25,948 bases of DNA from NCBI GenBank assembly GCA_002382495.1, contig DFXW01000003.1:1-25948 (forward strand), given 5' to 3'. This document shows positions 1-7,660 of the stretch, one piece after another (the first letter of the stretch is position 1; each line of letters begins with the position of its first letter). The translations under genes were made by a program, and so were the position numbers. The stretch comes from Flavobacterium sp. UBA4098 (lineage in GTDB: Bacteria; Bacteroidota; Bacteroidia; Flavobacteriales; Flavobacteriaceae). Under the pieces are notes generated by a model that saw only the letters and a list, made by a program, of their open reading frames with translations, did no database searches and had not been told where the DNA came from.

Positions 1-993
1 CCTTGGTTGGCTTACTGGGTATTGCCTATTCCAAACCAATTTGGTTCATTATGGGTTAACTTTAATTCACCTTTGCTTTGGGACGTATTTGCAATTTCAA
101 CCTACCTTTCGGTATCATTGGTTTTCTGGTGGACTGGATTATTACCTGATTTTGCAATGTTAAGAGATAGAGCAATCACACCATTTAACAAAAGAGTTTA
201 TTCTATATTAAGTTTTGGATGGAGCGGTCGTGCAAAAGATTGGCAACGTTTTGAAGAAGTTTCTTTAGTTCTTGCAGGTTTAGCTACTCCTTTAGTACTT
301 TCTGTACACACTATTGTATCGATGGACTTTGCTACTTCAGTAATTCCAGGTTGGCATACTACCATTTTCCCTCCATACTTCGTAGCTGGAGCAGTTTTCT
401 CTGGATTTGCAATGGTAAACACTTTGCTTATCATCATGAGAAAAGTGTCAAATCTAGAAGCGTATATCACTATTCAACATATTGAATTAATGAACATTGT
501 AATTATGATTACAGGTTCTATTGTAGGGGTTGCTTATATCACTGAATTATTTGTCGCTTGGTATTCAGGTGTTGAGTACGAGCAGTATGCTTTCTTAAAC
601 AGAGCAACAGGACCTTACTGGTGGGCGTACTGGTCAATGATGACTTGTAACGTTTTCTCTCCTCAATTTATGTGGTTTAAAAAATTAAGAACAAGTATTA
701 TGTTCTCATTTATTATCTCAATTGTGGTTAATATTGGTATGTGGTTCGAGCGTTTCGTAATCATTGTAACATCATTACACAGAGATTATTTACCATCATC
801 ATGGACAATGTTCTCACCAACATTTATTGATATTGGTATTTTCATTGGAACAATTGGTTTCTTCTTTGTATTGTTTTTATTGTATGCTAGAACATTCCCG
901 GTAATTGCTCAAGCAGAGGTTAAAACAATCTTAAAAGCAACTGGAGATAATTATATTAGAGAAAGAGCAAATAAAGAGTCACACCATGAGTAA
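1..993 (+). CDS. actC: Alternative complex III subunit ActC (NrfD/PsrC-like), 5' partial
   Basis: This is the C-terminal 330 residues of an integral membrane subunit of alternative complex III, the quinol:electron-acceptor oxidoreductase that replaces cytochrome bc1 in many Bacteroidetes. The frame is open to the first base of the window, so the TTG at 7 is not the start and the true start lies upstream. The protein is strongly hydrophobic with several long membrane helices, for example around 30-45, 80-100, 125-145, 155-180, 230-250 and 270-295 in window residues. The family is NrfD/PsrC-like and thought to bind quinol in the membrane. The stop overlaps the actD start by 8 nt (ATGAGTAA), which suggests translational coupling. 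The identification rests on the protein sequence plus the unmistakable actD-actE-actF-coxB-coxA order downstream. actA and actB, expected upstream, are outside the window. Confidence 0.93.
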   Translation, partial: PWLAYWVLPIPNQFGSLWVNFNSPLLWDVFAISTYLSVSLVFWWTGLLPDFAMLRDRAITPFNKRVYSILSFGWSGRAKDWQRFEEVSLVLAGLATPLVLSVHTIVSMDFATSVIPGWHTTIFPPYFVAGAVFSGFAMVNTLLIIMRKVSNLEAYITIQHIELMNIVIMITGSIVGVAYITELFVAWYSGVEYEQYAFLNRATGPYWWAYWSMMTCNVFSPQFMWFKKLRTSIMFSFIISIVVNIGMWFERFVIIVTSLHRDYLPSSWTMFSPTFIDIGIFIGTIGFFFVLFLLYARTFPVIAQAEVKTILKATGDNYIRERANKESHHE

Positions 994-1510
994 TAAAGTA
1001 ATATACGCCATTTATAATGACGATGATGTATTAATGGATGCCGTTAAAAAAACACGTGCAGCTCATTATCATATCGAAGAAGTTTTTAGTCCATTTCCTG
1101 TTCACGGTTTGGATAAAGCGATGGGATTGGCCCCAACACGTTTAGCCATTTGTGCTTTCTTATATGGGTTGTGCGGTATCTCTTTTGGAACTTGGATGAT
1201 GAATTATATTATGATCCAAGATTGGCCACAAGATATTGGAGGAAAACCAAGTTTTAGTTATATTGAAAACATGCCAGCTTTTGTTCCAATTATGTTTGAA
1301 GAAACGGTATTTTTTGCAGCTCACTTAATGGTAATAACTTTTTATATGAGAAGTAAATTATGGCCATTTAAAGAAGCAGAGAACCCAGATGTTAGAACTA
1401 CAGATGACCATTTTTTAATGGAAGTTGCGGTTCATAATAATGAAGCTGAATTAGTTTCATTCTTTGAGAACACTGGAGCTGTAGAAGTTAAAGTAATAGA
1501 AAAGCATTAA
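986..1510 (+). CDS. actD: Alternative complex III subunit ActD (DUF3341)
   Basis: A 174-residue membrane subunit of alternative complex III. The N-terminal soluble part (about residues 1-45) has the VIYAIYNDDDVLMDAVKKTR pattern seen in DUF3341 proteins, followed by HVLE-like and FSPFPVHGLDKAMG segments. Two transmembrane helices lie at about 52-78 and 92-118, and an acidic soluble C-terminus follows. Its exact role in the complex is structural and poorly defined; it carries no cofactor motif. The ATG overlaps the actC stop by 8 nt, and actE begins 8 nt after its stop, so the three are surely co-transcribed. Length is usual for the family. Confidence 0.93.
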   Translation: MSNKVIYAIYNDDDVLMDAVKKTRAAHYHIEEVFSPFPVHGLDKAMGLAPTRLAICAFLYGLCGISFGTWMMNYIMIQDWPQDIGGKPSFSYIENMPAFVPIMFEETVFFAAHLMVITFYMRSKLWPFKEAENPDVRTTDDHFLMEVAVHNNEAELVSFFENTGAVEVKVIEKH

Positions 1511-1518
1511 TCATAGTT

Positions 1519-2061
1519 ATGAAAAATATATTTAAAATAGCGTTATTGTTTGGTATGACTACATTGGTGTCATGTCACGATAAATCTGCGCCAAACTACC
1601 AATATTTTCCAAACATGTATGAATCTGTAGGATACGAAACGTATTCTGAATCAGCTGCATTTAAGGATGGTAAGGAAGGTCAACTTCCTGCAACTGGATC
1701 TTTAAAAAGAGGATTTGATGTGTATGAATATGAAAATTCTACTGCAGGTTATGAGTTAGCGAAAGCTAATTTGAAATCACCACTAGATTCTATTCAAAAA
1801 GATATTGTTAAAGGACAAGAACTTTATGAAATCTATTGTATCAGTTGTCATGGTGCTGCCGGAAATGGTAAAGGGAAGTTAGTAGAAAGAGAAAAATTCC
1901 TTGGAGTTCCTAGTTATGCTGATAGACCAATTACAGAAGGAAGTATTTTTCATGTAATTACTTATGGATTAAACTCTATGGGTTCACATGCCAATCAATT
2001 GGATGCCAAAGAACGATGGTTAGTGGCTAACTATGTTCTAAAACTAAAAAGCGAATTATAA
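1519..2061 (+). CDS. actE: Alternative complex III subunit ActE, mono-haem cytochrome c lipoprotein
   Basis: A 180-residue c-type cytochrome that carries electrons out of alternative complex III. The first 18 residues form a lipoprotein signal ending in a lipobox (LVSC, lipidated Cys19), so it is anchored in a membrane facing the periplasm. The single haem-binding motif CISCH lies at residues 107-111 with His111 as the proximal ligand. Met154, in a SMGSHANQ context, is a plausible distal ligand. The protein begins 8 nt after actD and is followed after 34 nt by actF. In the family, ActE passes electrons from the multihaem ActA subunit toward the terminal oxidase; here a CuA-type oxidase is encoded directly downstream, matching that path. 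Confidence 0.93.
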   Translation: MKNIFKIALLFGMTTLVSCHDKSAPNYQYFPNMYESVGYETYSESAAFKDGKEGQLPATGSLKRGFDVYEYENSTAGYELAKANLKSPLDSIQKDIVKGQELYEIYCISCHGAAGNGKGKLVEREKFLGVPSYADRPITEGSIFHVITYGLNSMGSHANQLDAKERWLVANYVLKLKSEL

Positions 2062-2095
2062 TTTATAATTGTTGAACTAACTGATCGTTAAAGAT

Positions 2096-3547
2096 ATGTA
2101 TACATTTTCAAGTAAATTAAAAACTTTTTCACTAATCCTTATGGCTGTAGGTCTTTTAGGAATTGGTTACGGTTTTTATACTGCTCCTAAAGATATAAAA
2201 GAAGTAGAAGCACTTTTGGCTGCTGAAAGTCATGGTGGTCATGCTGCTGTTAAGCATGAGGCTACTGAGGCTCACGAGGCAAAAGCGGAAGCTCCTATTG
2301 TAAAAGGTCATGAAGCTACTGAGGCTCATGAAGCTGACCAATCTCATGAGATGAAAGCAGAAGCTCCTATTGAAAAAGCACATGAAGCTACTGAAGCTCA
2401 CGAAGGAGATGCTCATGCTGAACATGAAGCACACTTAACACATGTTTTGCATCAATTGCAAAACAAACCTTGGGCTGCATTGTATGTTGCTTGTATTTTC
2501 TTCTTGTTAATTTCAATGGGAACATTAGCATTTTATGCTATTCAACAAGTGGCACAAGCTGGATGGTCTCCGGTATTATTTAGAGTGATGCAAGGTATTA
2601 CAGCCTACTTACCTGTAGGTTCTGTTTTGTTCTTTGTTTTTCTAATTTTATCAGGATTGCATTTTAATCACTTATTTGTTTGGTTAGGTGAAGGTGTTAC
2701 CGACCCTAACAGTGCCAATTACGATCACATTATTGCTGGTAAAGCAGGGTATTTAAATTTTCCATTTTGGATTGTTAGAGCTGCTATTTTCTTATTAGGC
2801 TGGAATGCTTACCGTTATTATTCTAGAAAAAACTGTTTGGCTCAAGATGAAGCGGACGATAATTTGAATTACAAAAAGAACTTCAAAATGTCTGCTGGAT
2901 TTTTAGTATTCTTTATCGTTTCGGAATCAATTATGTCTTGGGATTGGATTATGTCTATTGATCCTCACTGGTTCAGTACTTTATTTGGATGGTATGTATT
3001 TGCAAGTTTCTTTGTAAGCGGAATTACTGCGATTGCTATGGTAACGTTGTATTTAAAATCAAAAGGTTATTTAGAGCATGTAAATACTAGTCATATACAT
3101 GATTTAGCTAAATTTATGTTTGGTATTAGTGTATTCTGGACCTACTTATGGTTTTCACAGTTTATGTTAATATGGTACGCTGATATTCCAGAAGAAATTA
3201 CTTATTACGTTACTCGTATTCAATTGTACAACTTGCCATTTTTTGGAGCAGTTGTTATGAACTTCTTATTCCCATTATTGATTTTAATCAATACAGATTT
3301 CAAAAGAATTACTTGGATATTGGTGATGGCGGGTTCAGTTATATTATTAGGACATTATGTTGACTTCTTTAACATGATTATGCCTGGTACAGTTGGTGAC
3401 CAATGGTTTATTGGAGTATCAGAAATTGCTTCTGTTCTTTTCTTCTTAGGGTTGTTTATTTATGTTGTTTTCACAGCATTAACTAAAGCTCCTTTATTGG
3501 CTAAAAGAAATCCATTCATTGAAGAGAGTAAACATTTTCATTATTAA
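2096..3547 (+). CDS. actF: Alternative complex III subunit ActF with His-rich repeat loop
   Basis: A 483-residue membrane subunit of alternative complex III, related to ActC and often annotated as quinone-binding subunit 2. A first membrane helix (about 9-28) is followed by a hydrophilic insert at about 44-118, then about nine more helices from residue 125 to 470. The insert is unusual: it is built almost only from His, Glu, Ala and Lys and contains three copies of HEATEAHE, starting at residues 54, 72 and 96, with the segment KAEAPI repeated between them. The membrane core looks normal for the family, with an SESIMSWDWIMSIDPHWFST segment near 280-300. The gene sits between actE and coxB with short gaps (34 and 20 nt), so it belongs to one operon. 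The insert lengthens the protein and may be a variable linker or metal-binding segment. Confidence 0.92.
   Translation: MYTFSSKLKTFSLILMAVGLLGIGYGFYTAPKDIKEVEALLAAESHGGHAAVKHEATEAHEAKAEAPIVKGHEATEAHEADQSHEMKAEAPIEKAHEATEAHEGDAHAEHEAHLTHVLHQLQNKPWAALYVACIFFLLISMGTLAFYAIQQVAQAGWSPVLFRVMQGITAYLPVGSVLFFVFLILSGLHFNHLFVWLGEGVTDPNSANYDHIIAGKAGYLNFPFWIVRAAIFLLGWNAYRYYSRKNCLAQDEADDNLNYKKNFKMSAGFLVFFIVSESIMSWDWIMSIDPHWFSTLFGWYVFASFFVSGITAIAMVTLYLKSKGYLEHVNTSHIHDLAKFMFGISVFWTYLWFSQFMLIWYADIPEEITYYVTRIQLYNLPFFGAVVMNFLFPLLILINTDFKRITWILVMAGSVILLGHYVDFFNMIMPGTVGDQWFIGVSEIASVLFFLGLFIYVVFTALTKAPLLAKRNPFIEESKHFHY
2255..2428 (+). repeat. Imperfect tandem repeat coding for a His/Glu/Ala-rich linker in actF
   Basis: Three direct repeat units begin at 2255, 2309 and 2381. 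Each starts with codons for HEATEAHE. Unit 1 is 54 nt and unit 2 is 72 nt, differing by an in-frame insertion that encodes six extra residues (DQSHEM). All differences keep the frame. Synonymous changes between copies (gag/gaa, cac/cat) show that the repeats are not recent identical copies. Confidence 0.85.
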
Positions 3548-3567
3548 TAATATTTAAATAAAAACAG

Positions 3568-4725
3568 ATGACAAGTTTGTTGGTAATTATAGTTTTAGTT
3601 TTATTAGCTGTTGCAATTTGGCAGTTGACCAAAATATTTGATTTGACTCAAGTAGGGAATTCAAGTGCGGATGACTCACAAATAGCCTCTGATAATGATA
3701 ACAATGTTCAAGGATATTTAATGTTTGGCTTTTTAGCATTCATTTATATTTTTACAATTTATGGATTTATTAAATGGGGAGATCTTCCTTTGCATACCCC
3801 TGCTTCAGAACATGGTTCTGATGTTGATGCTTTGATGAATATTTCATGGGTTTTAATTTTTATAGTTCAAGCCATTACTCAGGTATTATTACACTTTTTT
3901 GCATTCAAATACAGAGGTAAACAAGATCAAAAAGCGACATTTTTTGCTGATAATAATAAATTAGAAGCTATTTGGAGTTCGATTCCAGCTTTAGTATTAG
4001 CCGGTTTGATTTTATACGGTTTATATGCTTGGAATAACATTATGTTTGTTGATGAAGACGAAGAAGTAATTGTTATTGAATTATACGCTCAACAGTTCAA
4101 ATGGACTGCACGTTATGCTGGTGCTGATAATGTATTAGGAAAAGCTAATGTAAGACTTATTGATGGTGTTAATGCTGTTGGTATGGATTTGTCAGATCCA
4201 AACGCACAAGATGATTTTGTTGCTTCAGAATTGCACATTCCAAAAGGGAAGAAAGTACTTTTCAAGATTCGTTCTCAGGATGTTTTGCACTCGGCTTATA
4301 TGCCGCATTTTAGAGCACAAATGAATTGTGTTCCAGGTATGGTGACTCAGTTTTCTTTCACTCCAATTTATACTACTTCAGAGTATAGAGAGTTACCATT
4401 TATGGTTGAAAAAGTAGCAAGAATTAATGATTTAAGAGCTAAGAAAAGTGCTGAATTAGTTGCAGCAGGTAATACAGCTTTAGATCCGTATTCATTTGAT
4501 TACCTTTTGTTGTGTAACAAAATTTGTGGAGCATCTCATTACAACATGCAAATGAAAATTGTTGTCGATACGCCTGAAGAATATAAAGTATGGTTGTCTG
4601 ATAAAGTAGCTTTGGTTAAAGAAGTGAAAGCTTCAAATGAACCAGCTCCAGCTGCAGATGGTGCTTCAACTGACACTACAGTTGTATCATCGGATACAGT
4701 TGCTTCTAAGGTTGCAATGAAATAA
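3568..4725 (+). CDS. coxB: Cytochrome c oxidase subunit II (CuA type)
   Basis: A 385-residue subunit II of an aa3-type haem-copper oxidase, accepting electrons from cytochrome c at its binuclear CuA centre. All CuA ligands are visible: His241 (DVLHSAY), then Cys316, Cys320, His324 and Met327 in a CNKICGASHYNM motif. This makes it a cytochrome c oxidase rather than a quinol oxidase. Hydrophobic helices lie at about 3-20, 50-70, 92-115 and 137-157; the two before the cupredoxin domain are the canonical pair, and the extra N-terminal ones are seen in flavobacterial homologues. An acidic loop (DEDEEV) precedes the cupredoxin fold. The last 30 residues are a low-complexity Ala/Ser/Thr/Val tail. 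It is 20 nt after actF and 29 nt before coxA. Confidence 0.96.
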   Translation: MTSLLVIIVLVLLAVAIWQLTKIFDLTQVGNSSADDSQIASDNDNNVQGYLMFGFLAFIYIFTIYGFIKWGDLPLHTPASEHGSDVDALMNISWVLIFIVQAITQVLLHFFAFKYRGKQDQKATFFADNNKLEAIWSSIPALVLAGLILYGLYAWNNIMFVDEDEEVIVIELYAQQFKWTARYAGADNVLGKANVRLIDGVNAVGMDLSDPNAQDDFVASELHIPKGKKVLFKIRSQDVLHSAYMPHFRAQMNCVPGMVTQFSFTPIYTTSEYRELPFMVEKVARINDLRAKKSAELVAAGNTALDPYSFDYLLLCNKICGASHYNMQMKIVVDTPEEYKVWLSDKVALVKEVKASNEPAPAADGASTDTTVVSSDTVASKVAMK

Positions 4726-4754
4726 TTAAATTAAAATTTATAAAGTATATAAAT

Positions 4755-6539
4755 ATGTCAGCAGATTTACACGGTCACGAACACGATCATCATCATAAAG
4801 AAACATTCATTACTAAATATATTTTTAGTATTGACCATAAAATGATTGCTAAACAATACTTATTAACAGGTATTGTTATGGGTATTATTGGAGTTGGAAT
4901 GTCTTTACTTTTCAGAATGCAATTGGCTTGGCCAGAAGAGTCTTTTAAAATTTTCAATATTTTATTAGGAGATAAATTTGCCCCTGATGGAGTTATGGCT
5001 AATGATATCTATTTGGCTTTGGTTACCATCCACGGAACTATTATGGTTTTCTTTGTCTTGACAGCTGGTTTAAGTGGTACTTTTAGTAATTTATTAATTC
5101 CACTTCAAATTGGAGCTCGTGATATGGCTTCAGGATTTATGAATATGATTTCCTATTGGTTGTTTTTTATATCATGTGTGATCATGGTTTCTTCATTATT
5201 TGTTGAAGCTGGACCAGCTTCTTCTGGTTGGACTGTTTATCCTCCTTTAAGTGCATTACCACAAGCAATACCTGGTTCAGGAACTGGTATGACACTTTGG
5301 TTGGTTTCTATGGCTATATTTATTGCATCTTCTTTAATGGGATCATTAAACTACGTTGTTACCGTTATCAACTTGCGTACCAAAGGTATGACTATGACAA
5401 GACTACCATTAACTATTTGGGCATTCTTTATAACTGCTATTATTGGTATAGTTTCATTTCCAGTATTGTTATCTGCAGCTTTGTTGTTGATTTTTGATAG
5501 AAGTTTTGGTACCTCATTTTTCTTATCAGATATTTATATTGCTGGAGAAGTTTTACATTATCAAGGTGGATCTCCGGTTTTATACGAACACTTATTTTGG
5601 TTTTTAGGTCACCCTGAGGTATATATTGTATTATTACCTGCTTTAGGTATTACCTCTGAAGTTATTGCAACAAGTTCTCGTAAACCAATTTTTGGTTATA
5701 GAGCGATGATCATGTCTATTTTAGCAATTGCATTTTTATCAACTATTGTTTGGGGGCACCATATGTTTGTTTCTGGTATGAATCCATTCTTAGGATCTGT
5801 ATTTACCTTTACTACTTTGTTGATTGCTATTCCTTCTGCGGTAAAAGCGTTTAATTACATTACTACTTTGTGGAAAGGAAATTTACAGTTTAATACTGCT
5901 ATGTTATTTTCTATCGGTCTTGTATCTACTTTTATTACTGGTGGATTGACTGGAATTATATTAGGAGATAGTACTTTGGATATTAATGTTCACGATACTT
6001 ATTTTGTAGTAGCACACTTTCACTTAGTAATGGGTATTTCTGCTCTTTATGGAATGTTTGCTGGTGTTTACCATTGGTTTCCAAGAATGTTTGGTAGAAT
6101 GATGAATAAAAACTTAGGGTATATTCACTTTTGGGTAACAGCAGTTTGTGCATATGGAGTTTTCTTCCCAATGCACTTTATTGGATTAGCAGGTTTACCA
6201 AGACGTTATTACACGAATACGAACTTCCCATTATTTGACGATTTGCAAAATGTAAATGTTTTAATTACAACATTTGCTTTAATCGGAGGTGCTTTCCAAT
6301 TAGTGTTCTTATACAATTTCTTTGTAAGTATTTTTTACGGTAAGAAATCAGAACAAAATCCATGGAAATCAAATACTTTAGAGTGGACGGCTCCTGTAGA
6401 GCACATTCACGGGAACTGGCCAGGAGAAATTCCTGAAGTACACAGATGGCCTTACGATTATAGTAATCCAGCTCATGATGAAGATTTTGTACCGCAGAAT
6501 GTTCCAATGAAACCAGGTGAAGAAGTTTTACATCACTAA
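4755..6539 (+). CDS. coxA: Cytochrome c oxidase subunit I
   Basis: The 594-residue catalytic subunit I of an aa3-type oxidase, reducing O2 to water and pumping protons across the inner membrane. The metal ligands are complete: His93 and His423 for the low-spin haem, His421 for the high-spin haem, and His286, His335 and His336 for CuB, with Tyr290 placed for the His-Tyr crosslink in the HPEVY motif. Glu288 in that motif marks an A1-type oxidase with a D channel, and Lys364 (AVKAFNYITTLW) fits the K channel. The N-terminus is His-rich (His6, 8, 10, 12, 13, 14). It is the last gene of the act-cox operon: a strong terminator starts 4 nt after the stop. No subunit III gene follows, so that subunit must be encoded elsewhere. 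Confidence 0.98.
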   Translation: MSADLHGHEHDHHHKETFITKYIFSIDHKMIAKQYLLTGIVMGIIGVGMSLLFRMQLAWPEESFKIFNILLGDKFAPDGVMANDIYLALVTIHGTIMVFFVLTAGLSGTFSNLLIPLQIGARDMASGFMNMISYWLFFISCVIMVSSLFVEAGPASSGWTVYPPLSALPQAIPGSGTGMTLWLVSMAIFIASSLMGSLNYVVTVINLRTKGMTMTRLPLTIWAFFITAIIGIVSFPVLLSAALLLIFDRSFGTSFFLSDIYIAGEVLHYQGGSPVLYEHLFWFLGHPEVYIVLLPALGITSEVIATSSRKPIFGYRAMIMSILAIAFLSTIVWGHHMFVSGMNPFLGSVFTFTTLLIAIPSAVKAFNYITTLWKGNLQFNTAMLFSIGLVSTFITGGLTGIILGDSTLDINVHDTYFVVAHFHLVMGISALYGMFAGVYHWFPRMFGRMMNKNLGYIHFWVTAVCAYGVFFPMHFIGLAGLPRRYYTNTNFPLFDDLQNVNVLITTFALIGGAFQLVFLYNFFVSIFYGKKSEQNPWKSNTLEWTAPVEHIHGNWPGEIPEVHRWPYDYSNPAHDEDFVPQNVPMKPGEEVLHH

Positions 6540-6542
6540 TAT

Positions 6543-6571
6543 AAAAAAGCCTCTATTGTAGAGGCTTTTTT
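6543..6571 (+). terminator. Intrinsic terminator after coxA
   Basis: A perfect 13-bp inverted repeat: AAAAAAGCCTCTA (6543-6555), loop TTG, TAGAGGCTTTTTT (6559-6571). The GC-rich core GCCTC/GAGGC followed by six T is a textbook rho-independent terminator. The A-run on the other side makes it formally bidirectional, but no gene arrives on the minus strand. Confidence 0.93.
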
Positions 6572-6614
6572 ATTTCAACTTCATTAGCACGATTATTTCT
6601 TACTAATCTTTCTC

Positions 6615-6622
6615 TATATTTG
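6615..6622 (+). promoter_or_regulatory. Putative -7 element of the ruvB promoter (TATATTTG)
   Basis: TATATTTG is an exact match to the Bacteroidetes -7 consensus TAnnTTTG. It ends only 4 nt before the ruvB ATG, so transcription would begin about at the start codon. I see no clear TTG -33 element upstream. The coxA terminator 44 nt before makes an independent promoter necessary here. Confidence 0.6.
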
Positions 6623-6626
6623 TTTC

Positions 6627-7649
6627 ATGAACGAAAATTTAGATCCAACTACAAAAGGCTACAATCCTGAAGAACTTGATCTTGAAAAAAGATTGAGACC
6701 GCTTTCATTTGATGATTTTGCTGGTCAAGATCAAATTCTTGAAAATCTTAAGGTATTTGTAGAAGCAGCGAATCAACGTAATGAGGCTTTAGATCACACC
6801 TTGTTTCATGGACCTCCCGGTTTGGGTAAAACTACCTTGGCTAATATTTTGGCTAATGAATTGCAAGTAGGAATTAAAATAACATCAGGCCCTGTTTTAG
6901 ACAAGCCTGGAGATCTTGCGGGTTTATTAACTAATCTTGAAGAACGAGACGTTTTATTTATCGATGAAATTCATCGTTTGAGTCCAATTGTGGAAGAATA
7001 TTTGTATTCTGCCATGGAAGATTTCAAGATTGATATTATGATTGAATCTGGCCCGAATGCTAGAACGGTTCAAATTAATTTAAATCCTTTTACGCTAATT
7101 GGAGCAACTACCCGTTCAGGTTTATTAACTGCTCCAATGCGTGCTCGTTTTGGAATCTCCTCTCGTTTACAATATTACACTACTGAGCTTTTGACAACCA
7201 TTATTGAACGTAGTGCCGGTATTTTAAAAATGCCTATTGACCTTGAAGCTGCCATTGAAATTGCTGGACGAAGTAGAGGCACACCTCGTATAGCCAACGC
7301 ATTGTTGCGTAGAGTGCGTGATTTTGCACAAATTAAGGGTAATGGTACAATTGACATAGAAATTGCTAGATACGCCTTAAAAGCGCTTAATGTGGACGCT
7401 CATGGTTTGGACGAAATGGACAATAAAATTTTAAATACTATTATCGATAAATTTAAAGGCGGTCCTGTGGGTCTGACTACGCTGGCAACTGCGGTTTCAG
7501 AAAGTAGTGAAACCATTGAAGAAGTTTATGAACCTTTCTTAATTCAAGAAGGATTTATAATGCGTACCCCTCGCGGTCGTGAAGTGACTGATAAAGCTTA
7601 TAAACACTTGGGCAAATTGAAAACCAATATTCAAGGCGGATTGTTTTAA
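6627..7649 (+). CDS. ruvB: Holliday junction branch migration DNA helicase RuvB
   Basis: A 340-residue AAA+ ATPase that forms hexameric rings on both sides of a RuvA-bound Holliday junction and drives branch migration in recombinational repair. Walker A is GPPGLGKT at residues 62-69; Walker B is DVLFIDE with Asp113 and Glu114. The TAPMRARFGI segment (near 170) and the C-terminal winged-helix domain with IMRTPRGRE are both typical. Length is normal. The ATG chosen starts the flavobacterial N-terminus MNENLDPTTKGYNPEE; it lies only 4 nt after a -7 promoter element and has no Shine-Dalgarno, so the transcript may be leaderless. It is followed by queG on the same strand, so close that the two are probably one transcript. 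ruvA and ruvC are not adjacent. Confidence 0.97.
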   Translation: MNENLDPTTKGYNPEELDLEKRLRPLSFDDFAGQDQILENLKVFVEAANQRNEALDHTLFHGPPGLGKTTLANILANELQVGIKITSGPVLDKPGDLAGLLTNLEERDVLFIDEIHRLSPIVEEYLYSAMEDFKIDIMIESGPNARTVQINLNPFTLIGATTRSGLLTAPMRARFGISSRLQYYTTELLTTIIERSAGILKMPIDLEAAIEIAGRSRGTPRIANALLRRVRDFAQIKGNGTIDIEIARYALKALNVDAHGLDEMDNKILNTIIDKFKGGPVGLTTLATAVSESSETIEEVYEPFLIQEGFIMRTPRGREVTDKAYKHLGKLKTNIQGGLF

Positions 7650-7660
7650 TTCTATTTTTT

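Noticed and set aside
2156..2434. Minus-strand open frame of 92 codons opposite actF
   Set aside because: It is the antisense of the repetitive His/Glu-rich segment of actF; its Ser/Phe/Met-rich composition mirrors the codons on the other strand and no start signal is seen.
4726..4754. Possible internal promoter between coxB and coxA
   Set aside because: The gap is AT-rich but contains no TAnnTTTG element; co-transcription is the simpler reading.
5228..5497. + strand 89-codon frame inside coxA
   Set aside because: A shadow of coxA in another frame; the coxA frame is fully explained by conserved oxidase motifs.
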